A stretch of 64,000 nt of DNA from Tanypteryx hageni. Taxonomy: Eukaryota; Arthropoda; Insecta; Odonata; Petaluridae. Made by a program: the position numbers and the translations under genes. Positions 47,401 through 62,400 of this stretch are shown here, in pieces; the stretch's first letter is position 1, and every line of letters begins with the position of its first letter. The notes beneath the pieces are model-generated. The model was not told where the DNA came from and did no database searches. It saw nothing but the letters and a program-made list of their open reading frames with translations. The stretch spans positions 58,677,407-58,741,406 of the forward strand of contig CM054115.1 of the NCBI GenBank assembly GCA_028673005.1, read 5' to 3'.

Positions 47401-50400
47401 GGGTTATGAAAATTCAAGAAAAAAATATCTTTAACTATTTTAATCTCAATTGGTTGCTAATCAATAATAAGGTTACTAACTATATAATAAAGAGTTAACC
47501 TTGATATGTCGATAGGTATGTAAACATTTCCTTTAGTGTCAGAGAAAGTCGAATAAAAATACTATTAAAAATATTAGCACCCAAGGATGTCGACTCCCTT
47601 GCTATAAACAACGAAATCCTTGACAGAATGACTTTGGCTCCAGGACAACATGAAGTGGTGTATGTCATCAACTGTACAGAAGATGAAAGAGCTAACTATC
47701 CAACGGAATTTTTAAATTCGCTTACTCACCGCATAAATTACATCTCAGGCAGTGTCGTAATGCTTCTTTGCAACATAAATGTTAAGGGGGGTCTGTGCAA
47801 TAGAACACATTTAAATGTGAAATATCTTGGTCAGCACACCATTGAATGCATGATTGCTACTGGCAGTAACAAAGGCCGAGCTGTTATACTTCCTAAATTC
47901 GATGTGACACTGACAGGCGATAGCGAGCTTCTGTTCGAGATGTAGCGTTGTCAGTTTCCAATAACGTTAGTCTTTGCCATGACGATTAATCAAAGTCAAG
48001 GCCAAACATTTGATACCGTGGGATTACTCTTGCAAAATCAGGTTTTTGCACATAGACAGCTGTATGTCGCCATGTCATGAGTACGAAGGCAAGAAAATTT
48101 AATAATTTTATACAGTTGCGATAACAAAGTTAAGAATGTACTATATCCTGAAGTTTTTAACTACTTTTTAATTCATTTAACTTGATTATATTACTTTTAT
48201 TTTTCCATTTCTCATTATTAAAATTAACAAAAAATGAAAAGTAAATTTGACATACTAATTGTTTTAAAATGCAAATTATATAGTTAGATAAAATGAAGTG
48301 TTTTATTTCTTTAACAAGAAGGCTGTCTTCGATTTGCATCACATGTGTGATGCATGCCATATACATACATACATACCTATATATATATATATATATATAT
48401 ATTGTATGGATGTCAACAAGGTGCTGGGATGAGGAAACCCAGTGAACACTCACCAATCAGACGACTTCAGGTTGGCGAGGCCCCGGGGATATCGAAGCGA
48501 CACACGTAAAAGAATATTAAAACACAGAAACATCACAAACGTAGAAGCTTTCGGAATTATTCCTTCATCAGCTACAGAGAGAGAACTGATGGCGGTGACA
48601 CTGGGTGGAGGCATGGGGGTGGAAGGGTAGTGCGGAAAGATCGAGGATTGGAGGATACGGAGGGGGTTGGGGATTGGTAGGAGGTTGGGGGAAGACAGAA
48701 AGGGAGTGAAAAGCTATCGAAGGTTGAGCTCAGGGGGAGTGAAGGAGTTTAGGAGATGGATATGCGAAAGATCCCACTGACGGAGTTGGGGAGCCAAAGC
48801 ATTGTCGGGGAGAGCGCGAATGACTCTCACTGTGAAGCAGTTGTTAAACTTTAAATTATGTTTGTTTGCATGAGAATGACGCTGTTGCGGTGGCCGTTCA
48901 TGCGGATGTTGAGGGGATTGCTGGTGAGGCCAACATAAAAGGCGGGACATTGGGTGCATCTCAGGAGGTAAATGATATTGCAGGTGGTGCAGTTGGTGGT
49001 GGAAGCTATGGGGTAGGTGATGTTGGTTGTGGGACTGGAGAAGGAGTTGCAGGGGGGGTTTATTGGGCATGTTAGACATCGGGGTCTACCGCAGGGGTAA
49101 GATCCGGCAGGGTGTAAAGGCGTGGGTGCTGGGGGTTCTTTCTTCCATAGAATATTTGCCAGATTAGGGGGATGGCGGAAGGAGAGCATCGGTGGTCTGG
49201 GAAATGGAATCTGGTGAGGGGAGGATGAGAGGATAAGGTCGGCGGCTTTCAGGATGTTTTTCAGAATGTCGTGGATGCCGGGGAAATACAGGGTGGTTAA
49301 GGTGAGTTGGAGGGTGGAATCGGTGGTGGTGTGGGTATTGGGGTGGGAGTTAGGGGTGGCGGGTGCGGCTGTCTGCCGGATTTTGTCTCGGATCAGATCC
49401 GGCGGGTATCCGTGCTGTAAGAAGGCATGTTCGAGGGTGGAGCAGTACTCGGACAGGGAATCTCTGTCCGAGCAGATTCTCCGCCCTCGTCGGGCTAGGG
49501 TGTAGGGAATAGAGGTTTTGGTGTGAAGTGGATGGCAGCTGTTGAACTGGAGATATTGAAGGCGGTTGGAAGGCTTGAGGTGCACGCTGGTGTGGATTTT
49601 GTTTTCCCGGATGGAGAGATCGACATCCAGGAAGGTGATGTTGGAGGCAGAGGAGTGGTGGGTGAAGGAAAGCGTGGGGTGGGATGAGAGGCGTTGTAAA
49701 AAGGATTGTAGGGAGTCGGGTCCATGTGTCCAGAGAAGAAAAATATCGTCAATATACCTCAGCCATAGGAGTGGTCTGGGGAAAACGTCAAGAAAGCGTT
49801 CCTCCCATTCACCTAGGAAGACATTGGCATAGGAGGGCGCCATGCGAGTGCCCATCGCGGTACCTTTTATTTGTAGGTAGTGGCGCCCTCTGAAAGAGAA
49901 GTTGTTTTTTTGGAGCACCATTTCAGCCAGCTTTGTTAGGAAATGGGAGGATGGTCTTGTGTCAGGTGGTCTGGAGTCCAGTAATTTTCTCAGGGCGGAC
50001 AGTCCTTGGTTGTGAGGGATGTTGGTGTAGAGGGAGCAGACGTCTATAGTGGACATAATTGTGTTAGGTGGGAGAGGGGAAGGGAGTGATTTTAGGTGCA
50101 GTAGAAAGTGGTTTGTGTCTTTGATGAAGGATGGGATTTGACAGACGAGAGGTTTCCAATGCGGCCCGCCAAGGGATTCGCAACCATTGATGTGGCCTGC
50201 CATTAGAAAAGTTTGGGCACCACTGTTCTATGCCAATGACACCTCCACCTTCACTGCTGCTGAAAACATGTCTGCTTTAATTGATTCTTCCAATAATGCT
50301 ATTATGAAGATGTCCAACTGGTGTAGTAGCTATAATTTAGTACTTAATAATAAAAAACTATCTTCTTGCAGTTTCACACAAAAAAATGGCTACCTTGAGC

Positions 50401-53400
50401 TTCCTCTTAAAAACTAATGGTAATATAATTCAATGTGCCACGAATACTACATTTTTAGAACTTACAATATCTGAAGACCTAGACTGGTCTCCCCATGCCA
50501 AAGCTGCTGCCAAGAGCTGGCATTTTCATAATCCGGAAACTGGCCCAAATCATTGCACTTAATGTATTAAAAATGTGTTACTATGCCAACATTCATTCCC
50601 ATCTTGCCTATGGCATATTTTTTGGGGAAACTCTAGTGATGCTACAAAATTATTCTCAATGCAAAAGAAAGCTGTCAAAGCTATGATAAAAGTTTCATAT
50701 AGAACCCCAGGTAGGCCTATCTTCATGCAACTTAAGATTCTTACCTTACCATGCATATATACTATATTATGCTGTTTTTGCTAAGAGTAACCCTTTGTTA
50801 TTCCCAGTCAATGCTACTACTCACCACCATAACACAAGATGTAGAGAAGATATAATCTTCATGATTACACTCTCACTCTCAGCCAATGAGGACCACACTA
50901 CTCTACTTCCATAATTTTTAACACTCCTCCCAGATATTTAATATTTACCAATTAATCAATTTAAAAGTAAACTGAAAAACATATTGGTAGGTAAATCCTA
51001 TTACTGTATCAGTGAATTTTTAAATGATAAACTAATGTAAAGTAGTTACTTTCCCTATTCACGAAGTTTATAAAGACCTTCTTTAATTAACGTTTTATAC
51101 CACTTTTTATGAATCATGATTTTTATGACTTGCATTATATCTTTGTATGATTTAACTGACTAGCAATAGTGTGTTTTAAATTCTATTGTGCTTATTTTGA
51201 GGTCAACCAAGATCTATGTATATGATTTTAAGATTTTATGTGCCCTAGTTATGTACTATTTATTGTACCTTTGACAAGTCTTATATATGTGTAGCAAATC
51301 TTCAAGACAATAAAACTATCTATCTATAAGATCACCAAATATATATAGTTATATGTCGGTTTGTAGAAGGCCTCATAAAATCATTAATAACTTGGAACCA
51401 GTAAGAGATCTTTATGGATCAAAGGCTGGGTGGTTTAAGGATTCAAAAGTTTTAAATAATAGTCCACTTTTTTGAGGTATACAGTGAAATAAACCAAAAT
51501 TTGCACAATTATTTGTATCCTTCAATTTCGCTTTGTCCACCTGCCACCTAGCAGCAGTTGAAATCTTCAGTGAAAATGCACAGCAATATTAATTTCCACC
51601 AGAGATTACAAACTAAGACTAAAAAGTAAAAAATAAAATAATTAAAAATAAAGTTTTCAAAGGTAACATCTTTTGCACTAAAAAGTAAAAAACAAATTAT
51701 GATTTATTAGAATCGATTTAAAACTTTTGTAAAAGTTATATGGCTTCTACACCTTTGCAAAAGTTTTAAATCAAGTCTAATATATCAAAATTTACCTTTC
51801 AGTGCAAAATATAAAAGTAATCTTTTAAAAAATTTATTTTGCATTATTTTTCTGTATATGTAACGTTAAGAAATTGACTGTGACAGTTTTTTGATCGCTA
51901 TAATGAAATTATTGTTATAGGCCATACTTTTTCTATTGAGATTACACTGTACTATATTTGTAAATTCAATTATTCATTTTTATATAAGCAATTTATTGTT
52001 ATAGAATTTATTGTGTAGAATAGCTTACAAGTGCTTCAGGACTTATTATTTGGCACCTATTTTCTGGACCATACTTGCCATAGTCTGAATATGAATCTGT
52101 TACACTAATGCTTTTTTGTGGATAAAAATGCTCCACCAATCCTATAGCTCAATATCTGAATGCAAATTGAAATCGATCACTAGAAGTATAAGTTTCTCAA
52201 GGGAGATTTGGTCTCCAAGAAACTATGCATTATTTGTAATGTCTTTCTGGACAAATAAACTTATTATTATTATTGTAGAAAAATAAATAAAATCAGCATT
52301 TTTCTAGATACCACAGCGGTTACCAGACCAGTTATGGGTTAAATGAAATTTAATAAGAAAAACCATTCACATCTAGTTGAAATCTGTAATTTTGTTTATA
52401 TTTTCTAATAAAAGTGAATCACACTACCATGTTCGGAGAGGTTCATCACATGTTAGGGTACCACATAAAAGTGAAGCCATGTTGCGGGAAGTTAGGTTCA
52501 AGGAAGTTTTATTGTATATTCATTTGTTCATGCAAAAGTACACTTTAATCTGATAGTTTGTATCAAAAGTTTGTAATTTAGGTGCCAAATTCTAGTGGAT
52601 GAAAAACAATGAATACATTCCATTCACACAAAAGAATTATTTACTAAAGTTTAAAACTTACATTCTCTTTGTTGAACTCAACCATCAAATCAGCCATTAA
52701 GTATGGGAGAGAATTAGAGCTAATTAATTCATTGCTCTTGAAACTAGACTTCAAAACACCTAAAACATAACATAAATATGACAAATTCAATTCAATGATT
52801 AATATACAAATCAAATTAATTCAATATAAAAATCATCCACACTATCACCTAAATTTTGAGATTCATCCAATTTCTTGCTTTTTAAACTCTCTTGCTTTAG
52901 CCTAAACCAGAAAAATATCAGAATTAGAATAAGATAAATCATTCAATTGGTTATTGAGGATTCTGTTGAATTACCTGATATTTTCCTCCAAAGCTTTCAT
53001 TTCAATCTTTTGCTTTTCTCTTTGTAGGTACTTCTCAGCTATTTTTAAAATGATTATTTTTTCTTTTTTATCTAGGAATGAGGTAAAATAACAATGTCAT
53101 TACATTTACTTCAAAATAAAAAGAAATTCCTTAATGAAAACTATGAAATAAGTAGAAGTCCCAAATTATGCTCTCAAAGAATCTCTCTTTATTATCAAGT
53201 CATAATTCATGCAGCACTATCATCACACATTTATTATAGAAAATTACCACCTTAGCTAAGCTACAATTAATTTCAAATTCCATTAGAATTAATATTTATA
53301 ATTTTTTGATAGATTTGAGTTTCTGAAGCATTATATGGATTGAAATATCTAAATTAAACTTCTAAATAAATACACTTGTCAAAATCAGTTTTTAATGATA

Positions 53401-56400
53401 AAATTCAAAATATGCGTGGATTTGACTGAAAGTGAGGCATGTCTGATTTACAAGAATGTTTCATCATTGCCACAAAAGAGTGATGTATCATTGACACATC
53501 AGGAATGCTTGACAGATAATCTAAAAGAAATGATAAATAATTTAGATAAAGAAAGCTTAAGAAAAATATATAATTAAAAAAAATTAATGATAAAATTAAA
53601 TAAACCAGAAATTCCAAATCATTTTGACAAAATACCAATTTACTTAAATGTTATTTAGAACAAGATGATCCAAACAGAATTTATGATGTCTACTTTCCAT
53701 TTAATCATTTATTTAATACTTATATTGGCTTTAATAGCTTTAAAGTCATCACGAATATCTAGCTAGTTCTTTGTGTTTCCAAATTTCATAATTTAGCGTT
53801 ATAAAATACTACAAATACATTCAAATGGATTATTAAATTGATCACGCATATTTGTGCAGTAAAAATAACACGTACATATTATAAAATACCGAATCCAAGT
53901 CCAACAATAGTTGTTGCTATGGCAACACTCTCGTAATGAGTGATAAAAACTCCAAAATCACCAGTATTTACGCAAAATTCTATGAAATACAATCGATAAG
54001 CAAAATTTTAATGTGCAAGAGAAAATAACCCTGCATGATGGATTTTAGATTTCCCATGTTAATCAAATGGGAAGGATAGTTCCTGAAATCTAACCCGGGA
54101 CTTCAATCTTCGCAACAAAAACTATTCTTGGGAGCTCAGCCCATGTAGCAAGAGATTTCCACCAAGTTTCATGAAAATCAATCTATTGGTTCAAAAGTTG
54201 ATAGGGGGGACAGGCAGACAGACAGAATGACAAAACTATTGGCCTATTTCCATTCTGGAAAGTAGGCTAAAAATCATGAGTTGTAGATCATATGTAGTTT
54301 GGTTGCCAGAGAGATGCATTGGAATCCATTGCATCAACACCTTGTTTATTTTGCCATGTTTCTCAATCTGGGTGCAGCAGCAGTTTTTGGCAATATTGTC
54401 CTAAGTGGCTGGGAACGGGTACTTGAGGGTAGTAAGGACCTGGTAGCTAGTTTTCTTGACTGGAAGTGAAAGGCCCATGAGAGGAAAGAAGAGTGTAAAA
54501 ATTTCTGACATATGTGGATCGGATTGACTCGGCAGGAGTGCCAAAAGTGCAAAATAAAACTTATCAGTAATTGTGAATTTGGAAGGAATTAGCCCAAACG
54601 ATTTCAATGAAATTTTGTATAAAGGAGGAGTGCAACATAAGAAAACAAAATCGAGATGTTTAGCATAGATATAAAGCAGGGCTGCCACAATAAAAGTGAT
54701 AAAAAAGTTCTTTTACCATGTGTTTGTGTTGAATTGTCCGGATAAATTTGAATGAAATTTAATATTTATAATGTACACATATATACAAAACCATAATACC
54801 ATGTTTGGACCTAATCATACAACAGCGGTGCCACAATTACAAATTAAACTCTTTCAGTAATAATGGATTTGGAGAGAATTTGCTGGATGGATTTCAACTA
54901 AATTTTGCATATAAGGTTTGTACAACATACCATAATGAAATCAAGATTTTTAAAGCAGAGTTAAACAGCAGGGCTACCACACTAAAAAGTGAATATTTTT
55001 TAAATCGTATTTATGGAGAACTGATCTCATGGATTTTAACCAAAGATATAATATATAATCATCATATAAATATATAACCAAAATATTAATTATCAACCGG
55101 ATAGACTGAACAGGGCTACCACAATATCAAGGTTAGTATTTTCCGTAACACTGAATTTGGAAGGTATTGGCTGAACGGATTTTAAAGAAATTTCATTTGT
55201 AGGAAGAGTATAGAATGGGAAAACTAAATGAACTATTTAGACCAATCTAAAAAGCAGGGTTACCACAATAGAAGGAAAAATAATTTTCTGATTTCAAAGC
55301 AAATACATTAGTATATGATTATACAATGGCGAATTTGATGAAAAGCACTTCTGTATCACAGGAAACCTGTGTGCATCCCTACTGGTTTACATTGGTTTGA
55401 CGCAATTCCACCGTCTTTTGCAGTGAAGCTAAGATTGGGAATTCTAAACGTGTTAACATTACTGTTGAAATGTGCAGGGCTGGGTTCACTTTGGATGGGT
55501 TTTTGCTTGGGATTGAGTTAGATGGAAAAAATTTCTTAGCAAATTTTATTTGAAGTTTTTTGAAGCTGTTGTATACCAATATGTTCATAACAAATAATCA
55601 TTTAAAAATAATCGTCATATACTTCGTTTTCTTGACTTTAAATTACTGTATATACTCATGTATAACATGCTGTCCTGAATAATGTGCACCCATACTTTTT
55701 GCCAAAAAATCTGATTTTTTGTATACCCTCTGTATAACGCACACTAGATTTTGAGAGGTATAAGAACAAAATTTTAGAATTCTATTGACATGTTAGGTAT
55801 TAAATAGAGTACCATAAAAAAATACATACCCTCCATGGATTATGCAAAAGTCAACTTATGCAAATCCGACATTAGATAAAAACCTCCAGAAATAGATTTT
55901 TAAAATCCGAAAATTCTGAGTTGAAGAAATTTGCTTACAAGGCAAAACGTTTCAGGCTTAAAGGTCAAATGTCAATTGAAGTATAAATCCATCAATTTAT
56001 TTTTAATTTATCAAACTATATGTAATACTTATTTTACAGAATATTAAATGACTCGAGAAAACATGGCAAAAATTTACAAATACGCATCATTATATATAAA
56101 GAATAATTTAACAATGGTATTAAGGTAACAATCAGTTACCTAATGTCCAGTACCTCCAGATCTAGAAATTCTATGAGCGAATAAAATGGCATTTTGAGCA
56201 GTCAAGAGGCTAAAATAGATTTAAATCTAACCAGTGGGACCTTGTGAATATGCGAATATTAAACAGTCTCAGAGCCATAGCATTATGGTTGTGTAGGGTC
56301 CTACTTAACCTGACTTGTGGAACATCTAATAGGTGCTTATTCCAAGTATGAGGGTCATCTCACAATTAGTGGCAACACTGCTGCATTCTTGATGAAGATG

Positions 56401-59400
56401 AACTTACCACTCCATAACTTACATTCCCTCAATGTAGTCTTTGGCCATGTGCACGACACATTGCCATACTTCTGGCAGACGTATTATGCCGTCAGCAGCA
56501 TCGTTTTTGGAGATATCATGGAGCTACTGCCATACTCTCTCAATGATGGCCTCCCTGGAGTGGAAATGGGTGCAGCTCAGTGGTTCCTTCATCTTCTTGA
56601 AAAGGTCATAGTCGCATGGACTCATGTCAGGGGTGTATGGCGGATGTTCCAGAATTTCCCACTGCCATTTGCGAAGTAGGTCCGTTACCATGGCAGCGGT
56701 ATGACATCGAGCGTTATCGTGAAGAACAATGGGATTTCTCTGCAACAGGTCCTTCCTTTTCCGGCAAATTGCTGGGTGAAGCTGTTTTTGGAGGAATTCA
56801 TAGTAGTAGGTGGTATTCACAGTTCTTCCCCCAGGAACTGCATGCGCAAGAAGCACACCTTCCCAGTCATAAGCGAAAATCAATAAAACTTTCAATTGTC
56901 CTGGCTCTTGCTTGAATTTCTTGGGTCGTGGAGATGACAGGTGCCGCCATTCTGCGGATTGCCTTTTCAATTTGGGCTCGTATGACCTTGCCCATGTTTC
57001 GTCCATTGTGATGATACATTGGAGAAATGCCTCACCTTCACGCTCATATCACTGCAAGTGCATTCTTGTTGTCTCCATCTGCACCCATTGCTGAATTTCA
57101 GAAATGGGTGGCACCCACCAGGATGCCAACTTGCGCATGTCCAGTTGTCTTGTCAGTATGTGATGAACACTACAGTGTGAGATGCCAGTTTCCAATTCCA
57201 ATTCCTCACAAGTCAACCACCGGTCAATGTCCAACAATTCCCTCATGGCAGCAACGTTAAGTTTGTCGGTTGCAGTGACAGGTGGTCCAGCTCCTGGCTG
57301 ATGCTTGCCCCTCTGTCTGCCACTTTGGAATGCTCGTACCCACCGGGCGATGGTACAATATGAGAGAGCTGCATTCCTGCATGCCTCACAAAGGCCTTTG
57401 TGGCAGTGCCGTGCATTTCGAACACAGGCGACTTGAATCTTAATGAAACAATGCTGTATCAATCTCGTCAACATTTTTATGGTGCTCACCTTGCACACAC
57501 AAGATTAACACCAAACCTGTGACTAACACACATTCACTACAGCGACGCAAGCAATAATATCGTGTTCCCTGGCAATGACTTTGAACAACAATGCGAGATG
57601 ACCCTCGTATCATAAGAGTGTACATTATGTCTATAGGGGTAGCTTCCTATACATATTAACTTAAAAAGATAGTAAAAGTCAACAAGTGAAATAGAAACAA
57701 AGCAAATAAACATATAAATAACAACAAATTTGCCTTTAAATAGTGTGTAAAGCATAAATGAGTATCATTTGATCAGAGAAGTGAAGTAAGAAAAAAGTTC
57801 GAACTATAAAAACAGACAGTAGCCTTTTAGGAACTTCATTTTTTAATAAAAAAATAAAAATTTATAACCCGAGATGCCAATTGCACTATACCAAAATTGT
57901 GCTAAACAAACATGTTAAACAAGGTACACCTGTATCATTAAAAAAATGACATGCCATATTTTCTTTGTGCAAAATTTAATCAAAATTGCACAAATATATA
58001 TCAACTACAGGTTTCCCTCTCTTTATGTGGGTTTGCTTTATGCGAATTCACCATTTAGCGACAAACTTATAGCTACCGGAATTTCTTTTTATGTGTATTT
58101 GATTCACTCTTATGCGGTTACGTGGCCAGCGCAATACAAATGAAAGCAAGTTCTCCACTACACCACAAGACGACCATTCAGTCTCTCATTCTATCTTGTG
58201 CTTTGCATAATTTGTACTACAGTAAAAGAGATGAGAGTGGAGAAGATATTGTAGAGTGGAGATGAGACGGAGATTTCATGTGATACTGTTTGAGCACACT
58301 TGAGAAGTTTTGTCTCCTTGCCCGCAGAACATGCGTTGGGCCAAGACAACCTTCCAGCACTTAAAACCTCGACTATTATGTCACCCAACAGCCACCACTT
58401 GTGCTTGTCTGCTTCCTTTTATTGGCGAGTATAATTTATAGTGTTAATTGTTTTAAGTTTGTCTTTAGCACATAAGAAGTCATTATGGAGCGAAAGAAGA
58501 GTGTCTTGGAGGGGAGTTAGGATTGCTTGTGGAACGTATTCCTATCTTTTACATGTAAATATGGGTTCTGTTTATGTGAATTCGCTTTATGCATCACTTT
58601 TCTGGAATGCAACTCCCGCATAAAGAGATGGAAACCTGTACTAAAAATCTGATGTGGCCACCACATGACTTTCTCCATACCTGTAAGAATTCTAAAAATT
58701 CGATATAGGTTAAATGACGAATATTTTAAAGAACTGCGAGAAAATTTAAAAGACTTTACAAAGAACAGAAATAGACTCATACTGTAGCCTTCTGATATTG
58801 GATATAGCCAGGAATCTCCAACAATTAAGAAAATGAAAAGTGTTCCTAAGATGTAACTAAGCGTCAATTGTTAATAATAGTCCCCGGTAGGTGGCGGCAA
58901 CTAAAAAATTAGCTTTTAAAATACCCCTTAAACAATGCATTATATGGGAAAATGTTTCAAACAAAAGTTGTAGAAAATTAGATTTCCTACAACATTTATT
59001 CCAATATTTTTTTTCACTAATCAAATATTAAAAAAATGGATAAGTGACAAGAGTAAATGTCCACTTCCGGTTGACCAATCTTTACCAAAAACTAATCATT
59101 TCTTGCGACTGTCATAAAAATGTTAAATATAAAATTTTGCATTGACCTGATTAATAAATTTTGAGTTAGAGCACCCACAAAAAACTGTCATATGCACAGA
59201 CATCGAGAAAATGGTCAAAACGTGTACAGGGGGCCTCAAAACGTGTATTTCCATTGAAATCTCAAAATCTATTTTTTCCATGAAAACAAGACACCCCTAT
59301 ACTACATACGGAGAAAGTAAAAATGGGAAAAAATGAGATGAGAATTTTAGATTGAAATTCAATGCTAAAAAATTTTATTTAATTTTACAAAAAATATTTT

Positions 59401-62400
59401 AATCATTCACTCTCACAAACGTAGTGCAAAAACTACATTGCAGTTAAAAATATACACCTGTGGTGTATGTAAGTATAAAGAATATTAACTGTAATGATCA
59501 AATGACATAGCTATACAAAATAAATAAAGTATTTATGGTTGGTCTAATTAATATATTTACAGTTGCTATGGAAAAGGTACTTACCATTGCTAGAGCTTAC
59601 ACAATTTAATAAGCAGACAGTATCCTATGTCATAAAAATTGGTTAATATTACTAATAATTTTTTGATAAATACCCTTAAAAACACAAAAAATAATTTTGT
59701 GAGGTGGGGAGCATGGGTGTTTTAGAAGATCAGAAGAGGGGCATGCGGATTTTAAAAGATCAGAAGGGGGGGTGGGGATTTAAGAAGATCAGAAGGGGCC
59801 GTGCAAGTTATAGAATATCAGAAGGGGGGTGCAAGACATTGCTTCATAGGAAAAATAGTGAAAAGTTATTTGGGCATAGTTACTCGGATAATAAAGTGGT
59901 CACTCATGGCTGTGTGTACATTTAACTGTGCGCTGAGTCTGCTTATATGGATTCATAGGCTCATGATATTGTCCCGACTCTGTAGAAAGGCATGTTGTTT
60001 ATGGAATGTGATAAACATCGCTCCAGATTGATGACTAAACAATGTAAATATCCAATTATCTTGGTGACAGAGTCATGCACAAGATCAAGAGAATTGAAAA
60101 CATTTGTCTTTAGGCTGGTGATACCTTTAATATGGCTTAATACTTCAATCTTGGTTTTACAATCTTCAATGTTTTTTTCCTGAATTGCAAGTTGAATAGA
60201 CTTCTGCTTTAGTTTTGACTGAATCTTGTGCAAATCAAATACAAGTGGAAACTTTTGGTAGGTTAACTGAAACAAAAGTAATAAAATTATTGAAGCTTTT
60301 ACATTACAAATATAATATCTGAATAACAAGCATGCATTTAAGATGTTACAGTAAATTTAAAAAAAATGAATAAATTAAAAAATACAAGTAATAGAACATA
60401 TTGCAGTCAAACAAAACATGTTTAATACCATTTTTAATATTTAGTTGAAAATTGATTTCCATTTGTATTTAACTTCATAACTGTAGTGATCACTATTAAG
60501 CACAGATAGGTAATCAAAGTAAAACTTTTTTATAATAACTATTCCTTCTACTTAGTTAATTACCTAAATTAGTGATATAATTTCTAAAGAAAATTCAAAC
60601 TTAATATATATACATATATGATGTGTTCAGATTTTTCAAATACTAATAATTTGCAATGAATATGCCTGACAGTCATCCAACATATTCTTTGCATCACAAT
60701 TTTTGGTTATAAATTTGAAATTCACATAAAATTATAATGCCATGTTAATGAAAGGAAAAAAACGCTGAAAACACCTAAAATAAGGTGCCTAATTAATTTA
60801 CACTGACCTTATAGTTTTCCCACATCTCTTCATATTTTTTAATGGTGGAATCAAACTTTATATTCTGCTCAGTAGTTTTAATCATCTCTAATTGTAGCTG
60901 CTTTTTAAGATCTACTTTTAACAGTTCCACCATTTTATGAGAGCTTTTCAGGCTAATAATTGAAATGAAAAACATGGTGTATTACTGTGGAGTCATGATG
61001 CATAATAATTAAAGAGATATAAAATATTATTTTGTGATCTTATTTACAGCAACTGTCCATTGCACTGCTAATATAAAAATAATTGGAAACTCAACTTTTG
61101 AATAGTTTGAGTTTAAAATAGCACTCTTCCTTCTGGTTGGACCAAGCTTTATTATATAACTTTTTGATAACTTTAATACACATTTTACTAAACACTAAGG
61201 TGACCAGATATTTTTTTCCAAAAGGGAGGACAGATTCCGTTTTTTTACAAAATGTAAAGACAAAGGGAGGGGAAAGAAAGGAGAAAGGAAGGACACATTT
61301 CATGACAGAAAAACTGTTTATATGCTATCTTTCATATTTTTTCAAACAAACTAAAGGTTGTAAAAGAACATACATTACAATAGTCTCATGACATGAAATT
61401 TTTTGTTTTAAAAAAATGCTGTAAGCTTTCAAGAAAAATAATAATTTTAGATAACATTTTTCACAGTGAAACACTAAAATTACATAATGACAAATCGTAT
61501 TGAACGAATTTCAATTTCAGAAGTTCAAAGGTGAATTGCACAAATTTTAAACGTAAGTGTTCATTAATTATGTGTGTTTTACATATTCGAGAAAAATAAA
61601 CCCCAACACGGAAAAGTTTAAACGAAGTTCAAAAGCAATTAAAATTGAAAATAATAGATTCAATCCTACAAATTGTTATTTATTCTAAATTATATCCTGA
61701 TTGCTTGAAAATTATTTCATATAAGCCAATATTTATTGAAAATATATTTATTGAAAATATATTTATTCAAAATATATATTTACTGAAACATATCTTTTCT
61801 CTACAGGGTGAAATATGTAGTATGTTTTTAAAAATGAAGTGTTTTCATTCTAATAATGACATGATTGTTTTGTATTGAAATATTTGTCATTTCTGTAAAT
61901 TTTTTCAAAAAATCGTCATTTTTATTTAACATTTCTGAGAATCGCTCACAGCTATAATCCATGTTAACTTTTATCATTATGATTAAGGTCAATGTTTCCA
62001 AAGAAAGACTGCTCTTTACACAGTCCCACACATCATTAATTATCAAGAATACACGCTCTACACTTGCATTTGTACCAGGTAAAAATAAAGCTATTTCAAC
62101 CAATATCTTTAAATTAATAAAAGGAAGATATTCAGTTTTTTAAAACTTAAATATTTCCTCCCATCTTTTGTAGACTTCTATTTTATTTTCAGACCATTCT
62201 GAAAACTTATTAGCTGAGCAGTGCTCATTTAGTCTCCGAACCTCATCAAACAGTATTGTCATCAATCTTTATGAGACACTTGATTTGCAAATTTCACCGA
62301 CTCTACCACTTTTTCCCACTCGATCGATTTTCTTAATAAAGTCCACTGAAAAAAATTTATTCCATCCAGAAATTTTGTCCATTTGATCAAATAATCAAGG

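Larger units (their letters stand above)
48430..50154 (-). mobile_element. Penelope-like element, 5'-truncated, with hammerhead-like motif
   Basis: Minus-strand retroelement holding a reverse transcriptase from the palm onward, a GIY-YIG endonuclease and a 3' UTR with a hammerhead-type core (48544-48572). GC-rich coding sequence contrasts sharply with the AT-rich surroundings, suggesting a recent or foreign-composition family. The 5' end is cut at ~50154 against a hAT terminus. Confidence 0.8.

Noticed and set aside
48866..49893. Several Gly/Val-rich plus-strand frames
   Set aside because: They are antisense to the GC-rich Penelope RT/GIY-YIG coding region.
42543..50224. One 7.7-kb hAT bounded by CAGTGGTG termini
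   Set aside because: The 8-bp flanks (TTATGGCC and TTCTATGC) do not match and the region contains unrelated elements and a host exon.
53395..53577. 60-codon plus-strand frame with [13 protein letters not shown]
   Set aside because: Looks protein-like, but no supported family, no splice context and opposite strand to the gene.
55379..55588. 69-codon minus-strand frame after repeat A
   Set aside because: No recognisable motif; could be a transposon scrap but cannot be supported.
59961..60124. Extension of the coiled-coil exon to the natural stop
   Set aside because: The donor at 60124 restores the phase of the next exon; the extension ([11 protein letters not shown]...) loses coiled-coil character. 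Kept only as an alternative.
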